Assembly: GCA_002438065.1 (NCBI GenBank)
Contig: DJSP01000026.1
Span: 1 to 32,220, forward strand
Source: Caryophanales bacterium UBA6331
GTDB taxonomy: Bacteria > Bacillota_I > Bacilli_A > RF39 > UBA660
Direction: 5' to 3'
DNA length: 32,220 bases
Below, one piece after another: positions 14,610 through 22,048 of this stretch; the first letter of the stretch is position 1; each line of letters opens with the position of its first letter. Position numbers and translations under genes: made by a program. The notes under the pieces were generated by a model. That model had not been told where the DNA came from and did not search any database. It saw nothing but the letters and a program-made list of their open reading frames with translations.

Positions 14610-15617
14610 ATGAAAAATGAATTGTTAAGTGAAAATAAAAATAGTAATTTTTGTGAATTTAATAAAGATGATTTAAATTTTTTTTATAATACTATTCAAA
14701 GCCTATTAATAGATTACAGATATAATTTAGGATTAAATAAGGAATTAACTTTTGGTGTAGAAATAGAATATGAAGGACTTTATTATGGTAAAACTGAAAA
14801 ATTTTTAAATAAAAATTTAAATGATTGGGAATCAAAAGTTGATAATTCTTTATATTTTGGTGGAGAAATAACATCACCAATAATGAACGATGATAAAACA
14901 TTTTGGATTGAATTAAAAACAGTTTGTGAATTTTTACAAAAATACCAAGCCAATGTTAGAGATAATGCTGGTGGACATGTACATATAGGGGCAAATTTAT
15001 TTAATAATGATAAAAATTTATGGATAAAGTTTTTAAAACTATATGTATGTTATGAACATGTTCTTTATCGTTTTGGATATGGAGAATGTATTAATGAACG
15101 AAAATTATTAGAAGAATATTCAAAATTTTTAGGAAATGAATTTTGTTATTATATAAATAGACTTAACAAATCTAAAAAAATGAGAGATTTTCAAGTTTTA
15201 TTAGATGAAGAACAATCAAAATTTGGCGGAATTAATTTTAAACACGTTATTTTTGATGAAAAAATATGCAATAAATTTAATACTATTGAGTTTCGTTTTC
15301 CAAATGGAACAAAAAATGAAATAATTTGGCAAAATAATATTAATGTTTTTGCTAATATGGTTTTAGCTATAACTGAAAATAAAATAAATCCGGAATTTTT
15401 AGATTATAAATATAATAATTTGCAAAAAAGATCTATAAGTACTAGAAATTTATCACATTTAATATGTTTAGAAGATGCATTGGAATTTACTGATTTAATA
15501 TTTGATAATAATTTAGACAAAATGTATTTTTTAAAACAATATTTTAAAAATTTTGATTACGCATTAAGTGAAAGAAATTCAATATTAAGTAAAAAAATAA
15601 CTTTAGGTCATAAATAA
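14610..15617 (+). CDS. amidoligase family protein (GCS-like COOH-NH2 ligase)
   Basis: 335 aa. Blocks of the amidoligase (PF12224-type) fold: 'LTFGVEIEYEG' (E51, E53, the ATP/metal site), 'YFGGEITSP' (E86), 'NAGGHVHIGANLF' (H123, H125) and 'FNTIEFRFPNGT' (E227, R229). All expected polar residues are present, so it should be active. Members use ATP to join a carboxyl group to an amine, related to glutamate-cysteine ligase. Family genes are found in mobile or secondary-metabolism settings, but the substrate is not known. It follows a membrane protein by 11 nt with an AGAGGAACA site. No gamma-glutamylcyclotransferase or ATP-grasp partner is nearby. Confidence 0.85.
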   Translation: MKNELLSENKNSNFCEFNKDDLNFFYNTIQSLLIDYRYNLGLNKELTFGVEIEYEGLYYGKTEKFLNKNLNDWESKVDNSLYFGGEITSPIMNDDKTFWIELKTVCEFLQKYQANVRDNAGGHVHIGANLFNNDKNLWIKFLKLYVCYEHVLYRFGYGECINERKLLEEYSKFLGNEFCYYINRLNKSKKMRDFQVLLDEEQSKFGGINFKHVIFDEKICNKFNTIEFRFPNGTKNEIIWQNNINVFANMVLAITENKINPEFLDYKYNNLQKRSISTRNLSHLICLEDALEFTDLIFDNNLDKMYFLKQYFKNFDYALSERNSILSKKITLGHK

Positions 15618-15668
15618 TTGTTATTTAATTATAAAATATTATATTTGAAGATTTAATTTTGGGTAATA

Positions 15669-15696
15669 ATACATTTACGAAAAAGCGTAAATGTAT
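15669..15696. other. perfect 11-bp inverted repeat before toxin module copy 2
   Basis: ATACATTTACG (15669-15679) and CGTAAATGTAT (15686-15696) around AAAAAG. No T tract follows on either strand, so a standard intrinsic terminator is doubtful. It ends 2 nt before the -35 box of the toxin promoter, so it could be an operator or stop readthrough from the amidoligase gene. Confidence 0.6.
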
Positions 15697-15698
15697 CC

Positions 15699-15728
15699 TT
15701 GACTTGTCCAAAGAGCTTTTGATAGACT
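15699..15728 (+). promoter_or_regulatory. promoter of toxin-like mRNA, module copy 2
   Basis: TTGACT (15699-15704), 18-nt spacer, TAGACT (15723-15728). Same -35 as copy 1; the -10 is poorer and the spacer one base longer, so it may be weaker. AGGAACAACTAATTG begins 7 nt later, as in copy 1. Confidence 0.72.
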
Positions 15729-15797
15729 AAAGTTCAGGAACAACTAATTGTTTTGATGGTTACCACTCAATTTTTAAAAAGGAAGATGGTGGTAGTT

Positions 15798-15887
15798 ATG
15801 AGCAAAAATATGTTATATATTATAATAATCAATTTATTCATAATAATTATTTTATTAATTATCTTACTTTTTAAAGTAATTAACTAA
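15798..15887 (+). CDS. 29-aa hydrophobic peptide, putative type I toxin (copy 2)
   Basis: 29 codons, MSKNMLYI to LLFKVIN. It has the same length, start and end pattern as the ORF at 10085-10174; the six replacements are Lys4Asn and five swaps to Ile. Several codons differ silently (for example AGT/AGC, TTT/TTC), so the two genes diverged under pressure to keep a hydrophobic helix with Lys26 and Asn29. GGTGGT 4 nt before ATG is the ribosome site, and UACCAC in the leader (15761-15766) can pair with GUGGUA over it. A convergent RNA overlaps its 3' end. Membrane toxicity is inferred, not shown. Confidence 0.78.
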   Translation: MSKNMLYIIIINLFIIIILLIILLFKVIN

Positions 15888-15888
15888 T

Positions 15889-15916
15889 AAAAAAACCAAA
15901 ACACGGGGGGTTTTGG
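15889..15916 (-). terminator. terminator of the antisense RNA, copy 2
   Basis: Minus strand: CCAAAAC, loop, GTTTTGG, then T7 (15895-15889). Sequence differs from copy 1, but stem length and position are kept. Confidence 0.85.
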
Positions 15917-15935
15917 AGATACTAAAATTGGTAAT

Positions 15936-15971
15936 CACCTAACCTACGAAAATTAGATGTTCCTTTTTTAT
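15936..15971 (+). terminator. possible terminator of the peptide mRNA, copy 2
   Basis: CACCTAA (15936-15942) and TTAGATG (15953-15959) pair except for one A-C mismatch, followed by TTCCTTTTTTA. Weaker than in copy 1. Confidence 0.5.
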
Positions 15972-15997
15972 TTTATGTAAGTTTTCCTTACGCATTC

Positions 15998-16026
15998 ATA
16001 ATATCAAATTTTAAATTTTTTTACAA
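15998..16026 (-). promoter_or_regulatory. promoter of the antisense RNA, copy 2
   Basis: Minus strand: TTGTAA (16026-16021), exactly 17 nt, TATTAT (16003-15998). Confidence 0.78.
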
Positions 16027-16043
16027 TATGTTTGAAAGATATG

Positions 16044-16072
16044 TTGCTAAAATAAATAAAAAGTGTTAAATT
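16044..16072 (+). promoter_or_regulatory. promoter of the thrS T-box leader
   Basis: TTGCTA (16044-16049), 17 nt, TAAATT (16067-16072), placing the RNA start at about 16079, at the 5' edge of the T-box leader. Confidence 0.5.
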
Positions 16073-16077
16073 ATTTA

Positions 16078-16275
16078 AGAAATCAGTGATAAAGGACATG
16101 ATTATTAGTTAACAAATCATAGAGAGTAAGTGGCTGGTGAAAACTTATGGAGTTATTAATAATTACTACCTTTGGAGAGATATAATAATATCCGAGTTAT
16201 TCCCGTTAAGAATTATAAAAAGATAAATCAAGGATGGTACCGTCTTTACAAGACGCCTGTTACTATCTTTTTTTG
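16078..16275 (+). ncRNA. T-box riboswitch, threonine type
   Basis: Conserved T-box elements in order: GATAAAGGAC (K-turn side, about 16087), AGAGAG (16121-16126), GGCTGGTGAAAAC (from 16132), a stem I 3' side containing ACTACC (about 16168) with ACC or ACU as the specifier, then the T-box core AAGGATGGTACCG (16230-16242). The core can pair as an antiterminator with uncharged tRNA-Thr or enter the terminator that ends in TATCTTTTTTT (16264-16274). It controls thrS directly downstream. Confidence 0.93.
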
Positions 16276-16296
16276 TTAAAGAAAGAAGGAAGAAAA

Positions 16297-18066
16297 ATGA
16301 TAAATATTAAAGAAAATGAAAAATTAAGTGTAATGAATCATTCATGTGCTCATTTACTTGCTCAAGCTGTTAAACATTTATATCCAAATGCGAAATTTTG
16401 GGTTGGACCAGTTATAGAAAGTGGATTCTACTACGATATTGATTTAGGAGATGTAACATTAACGAATGAAGATTTACCAGTTATTGAAAAAGAAATGAAA
16501 AAGATAGCTAAAGATGGTAAAAGAATTGTTAGAGAAGAAATTACCAAAACAGAAGCATTAAAAAAATTTAAAGATGATCCTTACAAGATAGATTTAATTA
16601 GTCATATGGATGAAGACAATACTGTAATTAGTATGTATACTCAAGGAGATTTTACTGATCTTTGCCGTGGACCACATGTTGATACTGTTAAACAACTTAA
16701 ATATTTTAAATTACTAAAGGTAAGTGGAGCATATTGGAAAGGTGATTCTAAAAATAAAATGCTTCAAAGAATTTATGGAGTGTGTTTTCCAACTGAAGAA
16801 GAACTTGATAGTTACATGCAAGAACTAAAAGATGCTGAAGAAAGAGATCATCGTAAAATAGGCAAAGACTTAGATTTATTTATGTCTGATGATTTGGTTG
16901 GTAGAGGACTTCCAATGTTTTTACCTAATGGATATATTATTTGGCAAGAACTTGAAAATTACATTAAAGAAAAAGAAAGAAAATTAGGATATTTACATGT
17001 ACTAACTCCATGCGTTGGTAATGTTGAACTATACAAGACAAGTGGACACTGGGAACATTACAAAGAAAATATGTTTCCAGCTATGGAACTTGATGGTGAA
17101 GCATTCGTTTTAAGACCAATGAATTGTCCTCACCATATGATGATTTATTCTAATAAATTACATTCTTATAAAGATTTACCTATTCGTATTGGTGAAATTG
17201 CTCATGATTTTAGATATGAAGCAAGTGGAGCAGTTAAAGGTATCGAAAGAGGAAGACATTTCTGTCAAAATGATGCTCATCTTTTTGTAACTCCAGATCA
17301 AATTAAATCTGAATTTAAGAGTGTTGTTGATTTAATATTTGATGTTTATAAAGACTTTAGTATTAAAGATTATCGTTGCGTATTATCTTTAAGAGATCCT
17401 GAAGACAAAGAAAAGTATCATCCAGATGATGAAATGTGGAATAAGGCTGAAAATGAACTTAGAGAAGTTTTAAATGAGTTAGGCATTAAATATACTGAAG
17501 AAATTGGAGAAGCAGCCTTTTATGGGCCTAAGTTAGATGTTAATGTTAAACCAGCTGTTGGAGCAGAATATACATTATCAACTTGTCAATTAGACTTTTG
17601 CTTACCAGCTAAATTTAATTTAAAATATATTGATGAAAATGGAGAAAGAAAAACTCCTGTCGTATTACATCGTGCAATATTAGGCTCACTTGATCGTTTC
17701 ATGGCTTATATCTTAGAAGAAACTAAAGGAGCACTTCCTGTTTGGCTTGCTCCAGTACAAGTTAATATTATTCCCGTTAACAATGAATATCATTTAGAAT
17801 ACGCTAAGAAAATTGAAAAAATGTTAGAAGAAGCAAACATTCGTGTAAAGTTAGATGATCGTAATGAGAAATTAACATATAAAATGAGAGAAAGTCAAAC
17901 TAAAAAGGTACCATATACAATAATTATTGGAGATAAGGAAAGAGATGCTAATACTGTAACAGTTAGACTTCATGGTACAACTGAAAATATTACTTTAGAT
18001 AAAGATGAATTCTTAAGTAAAATAAAAGAAGTTATTCAAAATAAAAATATTAAATATGATTTATAG
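16297..18066 (+). CDS. thrS: threonyl-tRNA synthetase without TGS domain
   Basis: 589 aa from ATG 16297 behind GAAAGAAGGAAG; an in-frame ATG at 16234 lies inside the T-box core and is rejected. Only 12 residues precede the editing-domain HxxxH in NHSCAHLLAQ, so the N-terminal TGS domain of ~640-aa ThrRS is absent. The editing site continues with DLCRGPH. The class II core has MNCPHHMM, 'RYEASGAVKGIERGRHFCQN' with DAH, and 'LHRAILGSLDRFMAYILEE'; the zinc ligands Cys, His, His are all present. The anticodon-binding domain occupies about residues 490-585. It charges tRNA-Thr with threonine. Confidence 0.96.
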   Translation: MINIKENEKLSVMNHSCAHLLAQAVKHLYPNAKFWVGPVIESGFYYDIDLGDVTLTNEDLPVIEKEMKKIAKDGKRIVREEITKTEALKKFKDDPYKIDLISHMDEDNTVISMYTQGDFTDLCRGPHVDTVKQLKYFKLLKVSGAYWKGDSKNKMLQRIYGVCFPTEEELDSYMQELKDAEERDHRKIGKDLDLFMSDDLVGRGLPMFLPNGYIIWQELENYIKEKERKLGYLHVLTPCVGNVELYKTSGHWEHYKENMFPAMELDGEAFVLRPMNCPHHMMIYSNKLHSYKDLPIRIGEIAHDFRYEASGAVKGIERGRHFCQNDAHLFVTPDQIKSEFKSVVDLIFDVYKDFSIKDYRCVLSLRDPEDKEKYHPDDEMWNKAENELREVLNELGIKYTEEIGEAAFYGPKLDVNVKPAVGAEYTLSTCQLDFCLPAKFNLKYIDENGERKTPVVLHRAILGSLDRFMAYILEETKGALPVWLAPVQVNIIPVNNEYHLEYAKKIEKMLEEANIRVKLDDRNEKLTYKMRESQTKKVPYTIIIGDKERDANTVTVRLHGTTENITLDKDEFLSKIKEVIQNKNIKYDL

Positions 18067-18111
18067 TGATTAAAATAAAAGAATATAACCCATAATATAG
18101 TTGGTGATGAT

Positions 18112-18765
18112 ATGGAAATATTAACAACTGTATTTCGAACATTATTCTTTTATTTTTTTGTTACTTTTGCTTACCGAATTATGGGAAAAAGAGAAGTTGG
18201 ACAACTTGGGATAGTCGATTTAATTGTATCAATTTTGATTGCCGAATTGGTTGCAATAAGCATTGAAAACATTGATAAATCAATAATGCTAACTATTGCT
18301 CCTATAAGTTTATTAGTATTTATTGAAGTAGTCCTTGCATACCTTTCAACTAAATCAAGATGGTTTAGACAAATTTTCACAGCTAAGCCATCAATTATTA
18401 TTAATCATGGAGTTATAAATTATAAAGAAATGATTAAACAAAGATATAGTTTAGATGATTTATTAGTAAGTTTAAGACAAGCATCAATTAAATCTATTGA
18501 AGATGTTGAATATGCTTTTTTAGAAAGTAATGGTAAACTTAGTATTTTTAAATACAACCTGTTTAAAACTGATTCTGATTATCCTGCACCAATTATAGTT
18601 GATGGAGTTATTCAAGAAAATACCTTAAAAAATATTCGAAAAAATAAGATATGGATTAAATTATATTTAAGAAGGCAAAATATAAATCAAGAAGATATTT
18701 TCTATGCATTTTATAAAAAAGGTAAGATTTATACTATATTAAGGTCTAATGTAAATAATTTGTAA
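18112..18765 (+). CDS. YetF/DUF421 membrane protein
   Basis: 217 aa. Two or three N-terminal membrane segments (about residues 4-20, 34-52 and 58-78) surround 'AYRIMGKREVGQLGIVDLIV', the DUF421 hallmark. A cytoplasmic domain follows with 'KPSIIINHGVINYKEMIKQR' and 'DDLLVSLRQASIKSIEDVEYAFLE', the YetF beta-alpha domain. Related proteins in Bacillus spores and cells have unclear roles. TTGGTGATGAT gives the ribosome site. It is 45 nt after thrS with no terminator seen, so readthrough is possible. Confidence 0.9.
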   Translation: MEILTTVFRTLFFYFFVTFAYRIMGKREVGQLGIVDLIVSILIAELVAISIENIDKSIMLTIAPISLLVFIEVVLAYLSTKSRWFRQIFTAKPSIIINHGVINYKEMIKQRYSLDDLLVSLRQASIKSIEDVEYAFLESNGKLSIFKYNLFKTDSDYPAPIIVDGVIQENTLKNIRKNKIWIKLYLRRQNINQEDIFYAFYKKGKIYTILRSNVNNL

Positions 18766-18838
18766 ATTTTCATGCTTATTTACATTTTGTAAACATAATA
18801 TAGCGTAAAGTGTTATATAATGATTTTAGGTGGTAAAA

Positions 18839-19531
18839 ATGAAAGATTTTTTAGTAAATTTAATTAAATTAATATTAAGTGTCCTAGTTATTACATTTAC
18901 TGAAGAATATTTTTATAAGTTATTAGATTTACTTAAATTAAGTATTAATAGTAAAAGTATTGTTTCATTAATTGTTTATATTTTAATATTTATAATCATA
19001 TTTATAATTTATAAAAGTGAAATTACAGCCGCATTTGCTAAATATAAGCACAAATTAACAACTAATATCTTTTATAGTATTATTTGTTTTATCGTTTTAT
19101 TTATTGCTATGATGATTATAAATTATTTAGTTGCCGCATTAGCTAAAGGATTTAATATAACTTATGAAGGATTAAGCTTTATCAATATTTTTGATTACCA
19201 ATTTAGTTTTGATTTAATAGTAATGATTATTAAAAACATTATTATAGTTCCATTTATTAAAGTAGTCGTATTTGTTTTAGGAATAAATAATATGTGCTCT
19301 AAAAAAACAGGAATGTTCTTTAGTGGATTACTATACTCATTATATGCAATATATGTTATGTGTCATTTTAATGCTTCAATTGGTTATGTTTTAGTAAATA
19401 TGATACCTTATTATTTATTATTTAATATATTAAGTTTTAAGTATAAAAAGAATAATAATATAGGATATAGTATAGTTTCATATACTTTATATGAGTTATT
19501 TACAAGTATATTAATGAGAAGATTTTTGTGA
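18839..19531 (+). CDS. CPBP-like membrane protein lacking catalytic residues
   Basis: 230 aa from ATG 18839, chosen because AGGTGGT lies 5 nt upstream; an in-frame GTG at 18830 is part of that site. Six to seven membrane segments. It has the length and layout of the next protein, but the segment 'VPFIKVVVFVLGIN' (137-150) aligns with its active-site 'APFVEEGIFRLSIR'. The Glu-Glu-x3-Arg is therefore Lys-Val-x3-Leu, and no matching HxxxN follows. It ends in TGA 7 nt before the next start. Probably a tandem duplicate that lost protease activity; it may act as a partner or scaffold. Confidence 0.75.
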   Translation: MKDFLVNLIKLILSVLVITFTEEYFYKLLDLLKLSINSKSIVSLIVYILIFIIIFIIYKSEITAAFAKYKHKLTTNIFYSIICFIVLFIAMMIINYLVAALAKGFNITYEGLSFINIFDYQFSFDLIVMIIKNIIIVPFIKVVVFVLGINNMCSKKTGMFFSGLLYSLYAIYVMCHFNASIGYVLVNMIPYYLLFNILSFKYKKNNNIGYSIVSYTLYELFTSILMRRFL

Positions 19532-19538
19532 GGTTAAT

Positions 19539-20240
19539 ATGAAGAAAGATATTAAATATTTATTAAAATTATTATTATGTTTTATATTATTTTTTAACTT
19601 AAGTTATTTAGTAGCAATATTATTTAATTTAGTAGGAATCAATTATAATACCTTTAATTATAAAGATTATACTTACTTTGATGTATTAATAGAACTAATA
19701 TTATTTGTAGTAGTGATGCTTCTATACAATAAAGAATTTAAAAAAGATTATAAAATATTTAAGTTGAATTTCAAAGATAATATTAAAAAAATAATAAGTT
19801 ATTTTGCTTTATTTATGGCACTTAAAATAGGAACCGCTTTAGTTTCATCAATTCTTTCCTTTGCTTTAAACTTCCCATTAGGCGAAAGTGAAAATCAAGA
19901 AGCTATAATGAAACTTGTTAGTGCTGAACCTCTATTAATGATAATTAATACATGTATATTAGCCCCATTTGTTGAAGAAGGAATTTTTAGATTATCAATT
20001 AGAAAAGTATTTAATAATAAATATTTATTTATTCTAGTAAGTGGTTTATTCTTCGGATTTATGCATATATTTCCAACCGATTTACCAACATCCCTAGCAC
20101 TTATTTATTCAATTACATATGTTACAATGGGATTTTATCTAGCATATATTTATACAGAAACAGAAAATATTTGGTTTGTAATATTTATTCATGCTTTAAA
20201 TAATTTATTTAGTATGATAATAAGCATTGCACTCTTATAA
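19539..20240 (+). CDS. CPBP family intramembrane metalloprotease
   Basis: 233 aa with about seven membrane segments. The CPBP (Abi) motifs are intact: motif 1 'APFVEEGIFR' with E146, E147 and R151; motif 2 'FGFMHIFPTD' with H176; motif 3 'IHALNN' with H218 and N222. Family members are CAAX-like membrane proteases, some giving self-protection from bacteriocins, others processing lipid-modified or secreted peptides. GAGGTTAAT provides the ribosome site. Co-transcribed with the inactive paralogue just upstream. Confidence 0.9.
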   Translation: MKKDIKYLLKLLLCFILFFNLSYLVAILFNLVGINYNTFNYKDYTYFDVLIELILFVVVMLLYNKEFKKDYKIFKLNFKDNIKKIISYFALFMALKIGTALVSSILSFALNFPLGESENQEAIMKLVSAEPLLMIINTCILAPFVEEGIFRLSIRKVFNNKYLFILVSGLFFGFMHIFPTDLPTSLALIYSITYVTMGFYLAYIYTETENIWFVIFIHALNNLFSMIISIALL

Positions 20241-20276
20241 AAGAAAATATATAATATTTAGAAACTGGAGTTAATT

Positions 20277-20765
20277 ATGAAAGAAACATTAAAAGATTTA
20301 TTTGGTTTTATGTATTCACTTAGTATGGGAGATTATTTCTTCTTTATAGGTACATTTTTATTAATCGTTTTATTTATCTATATTATTTATTTACTTAAAA
20401 CAGAACCAGAGGAATTACCTAAGAAAAAAGAAGATAAATTTGATATAAATAATGTTACTAAGAATTTGGAAGAAAATTATAAACCAGCACCACCTAATAT
20501 TAAATTAACAAGTTATGAAGAAGAACAAGAAAATAACGCAATTATAAGTTATGATGAACTTGTTAAAACAAGAGAAATGAATGTAGTTACTTATGATGAT
20601 AATTTTTCTAATACGGAACCTGATTTAGATATAAAAAAAATTGATTTAGAAGGTACTGGTAAAATAAAAATAATTGATCCAAAGATTGAAGTAAAATTAA
20701 TCGAATATGAAAAAGAAGAAGAATTTTTAAAAGTATTAAAAGATTTACAAAGCAAACTAAGTTAG
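20277..20765 (+). CDS. hypothetical single-pass membrane protein
   Basis: 162 aa. Membrane segment at about residues 20-40 ('YFFFIGTFLLIVLFIYIIYL'), then a highly acidic tail with 'EEEQENNAIISYDELVKTR' and 'EYEKEEEFLKVLKDLQSKLS'. The tail likely lies in the cytoplasm and looks disordered with a C-terminal helix; such proteins resemble divisome or membrane-anchored adaptors, but no family is recognised. Start supported by ACTGGAG. The terminator overlaps its last codons. Confidence 0.65.
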   Translation: MKETLKDLFGFMYSLSMGDYFFFIGTFLLIVLFIYIIYLLKTEPEELPKKKEDKFDINNVTKNLEENYKPAPPNIKLTSYEEEQENNAIISYDELVKTREMNVVTYDDNFSNTEPDLDIKKIDLEGTGKIKIIDPKIEVKLIEYEKEEEFLKVLKDLQSKLS

Positions 20766-20776
20766 GTTGCTTTTTT
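20749..20776 (+). terminator. terminator overlapping the end of the acidic membrane protein gene
   Basis: AAAGCAA (20749-20755) and TTGCTTT (20767-20773) with further T residues. The 5' arm is inside the coding sequence and the stop codon is in the loop. Confidence 0.75.
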
Positions 20777-20822
20777 AGTAATTATGATAAAATAGTTGCA
20801 ATTTGAAAGAAGAGATAAATAT

Positions 20823-21830
20823 ATGTTAAATAATGATTATAGTCAATTTTTGTATGCTAAAAAAATATATAAACAAAGAAAATATGATGATGCACTTGTT
20901 ATATTTGAAAAATTACGAAGTTTGTATCCTGCAAATTCATCAGTAAAATTTGAATATGCAAGAACTCTTATTAAAACAGGAACTCATATATCTTATGGAG
21001 AAAGTATCTTATATAATTTTATTAACAATTATGGTGGAATAAAATTTGAAACTGGTTCATTAGAACTTGCAAGATTAGAAATTGAAAGATGCAATTTTGA
21101 TAAGGCTGAAAAATATTTAACACCACTATTAAAACGTCAAAATAAAGATAAAGCAATGTTTGAACTTGCTAAAATTAATGAATTAAAAGGAAACTATAAA
21201 ATGGCAATAGAGTATCTAAAACAACTTGTTTCTTTAAATTATGATTTAAGTATAACATATTTATATTTAATTAATATTAATTATAAAATTGGCGCATATA
21301 AAGAAGCCTTTGCATATTTAAATCTTGCTTTAGAAAATAATATATCATTAAGAATAAGTCTTAAAGAAGTTAAGAAATTAAGTTTGTTGTTACAATATAA
21401 ATTAGGTTTAATTAGTGAAGAAGAGATATTAAAATATAAACATTATTATTCTTTAAGTCAAATTGTAAATTATAGTAGAGAAGAAGCTATTAAACATATA
21501 AGTCATCATCAAAATTTTTGTAGTTTTGATATAAATGATATTTATCAAGAAATAAATAGAATACCTTTTTTAAAAGAATTAGATGTTGCTAAACTGTATG
21601 AAATTTGTTGTGAAAAAATTAAAGAAGAACATGTATATAATTTTGATACTGCTGATGAATATATTATTAGACTTGATAAACCTATTGCAAGAGGTAATTT
21701 TGAATATATTTATACAGTTAGTGTTATTGCAATATCTAATACAAAAAATATATTAACTATTTATCCTAATGCAAGGGCTGAAAAATTATTATTACGTAAA
21801 GAATCTGGTAAGAAAAAAATTAAGAAGTAA
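20823..21830 (+). CDS. TPR-repeat protein
   Basis: 335 aa from ATG 20823, preceded by GAAAGAAGAG; an in-frame TTG at 20796 is less likely. Residues about 5-190 form tetratricopeptide-like helical pairs: 'AKKIYKQRKYDDALVIFEKL', 'GSLELARLEIERCNFDKAEK', 'AMFELAKINELKGNYKMAIE', 'INYKIGAYKEAFAYLNLALE'. The C-terminal third (about 225-325) is a distinct domain with 'IIRLDKPIARGNFEYIYTVS' and a basic end 'KESGKKKIKK'. TPRs bind protein partners; the role is unknown. No membrane segment. Confidence 0.75.
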   Translation: MLNNDYSQFLYAKKIYKQRKYDDALVIFEKLRSLYPANSSVKFEYARTLIKTGTHISYGESILYNFINNYGGIKFETGSLELARLEIERCNFDKAEKYLTPLLKRQNKDKAMFELAKINELKGNYKMAIEYLKQLVSLNYDLSITYLYLININYKIGAYKEAFAYLNLALENNISLRISLKEVKKLSLLLQYKLGLISEEEILKYKHYYSLSQIVNYSREEAIKHISHHQNFCSFDINDIYQEINRIPFLKELDVAKLYEICCEKIKEEHVYNFDTADEYIIRLDKPIARGNFEYIYTVSVIAISNTKNILTIYPNARAEKLLLRKESGKKKIKK

Positions 21831-21845
21831 AAGGCACGCAAAAAG

Positions 21846-21875
21846 GAATCAAAGTTTAGTTGCTTTTTTTGATTC
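21846..21875 (+). terminator. weak hairpin after the TPR gene
   Basis: GAATCAAA (21846-21853) and TTTGATTC (21868-21875) pair perfectly over 8 bp, but there is no T tract behind it, only T7 inside the 3' side of the loop. Tentative as terminator. Confidence 0.4.
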
Positions 21876-21960
21876 ATTTAGATATTATTAAGTTACATTA
21901 GAAAATAATGGTGGCAATAACCCATTGTGTACCTAAAAAATAATATATTAAAATAATACC

Positions 21961-21980
21961 AAAAAAGCGTTTGCTTTTTT
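21961..21980. terminator. perfect AAAAAAGC/GCTTTTTT hairpin
   Basis: 8-bp stem with a GTTT loop, A run on the left and T run on the right, so it can act in both directions. It ends transcription before the 356-aa membrane protein gene. Confidence 0.75.
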
Positions 21981-22048
21981 ACAGCTTTTATGTTAGAGTA
22001 AATGCTGTTAAGAAATTTATTAATTTTTTCTTAGAATTGAGGAATAAT

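Larger units (their letters stand above)
15736..15964. repeat. inverted arms enclosing peptide ORF, copy 2
   Basis: Left arm 15736-15764, right arm 15930-15964. The left arm differs from copy 1 at one position (G to A in TTTTGATGG). The right arm keeps TTAGATGTTCCT but its inner half has changed to GGTAATCACC, lowering the pairing with the left arm. Confidence 0.82.
15889..15991 (-). ncRNA. putative antisense antitoxin RNA, copy 2
   Basis: About 103 nt from the minus promoter at 15998-16026 to the minus terminator at 15889-15916. The 5' hairpin is GTAAG-N5-CTTAC (15977-15991), with the same stem as copy 1 but a different loop. The internal stem reads CATCTAA...TTAGGTG on this strand, retaining pairing through one U-G wobble, while the plus strand has an A-C mismatch at the same place. 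This favours the minus RNA as the structure under selection. Confidence 0.74.

Noticed and set aside
16234..16296. Upstream in-frame extension of thrS
   Set aside because: The ATG is part of the T-box core GGATGGTACC and the extension spans the T-box terminator; ATG 16297 has a ribosome site.
18839..19531. TGA read as Trp, as in mycoplasmas
   Set aside because: This gene ends at TGA with the next gene starting 7 nt later, and Trp is encoded by TGG throughout.
21881..21960. Small structured RNA near AATGGTGGCAATAACCCATT
   Set aside because: Only a 5-bp stem, no promoter and no second copy for comparison.
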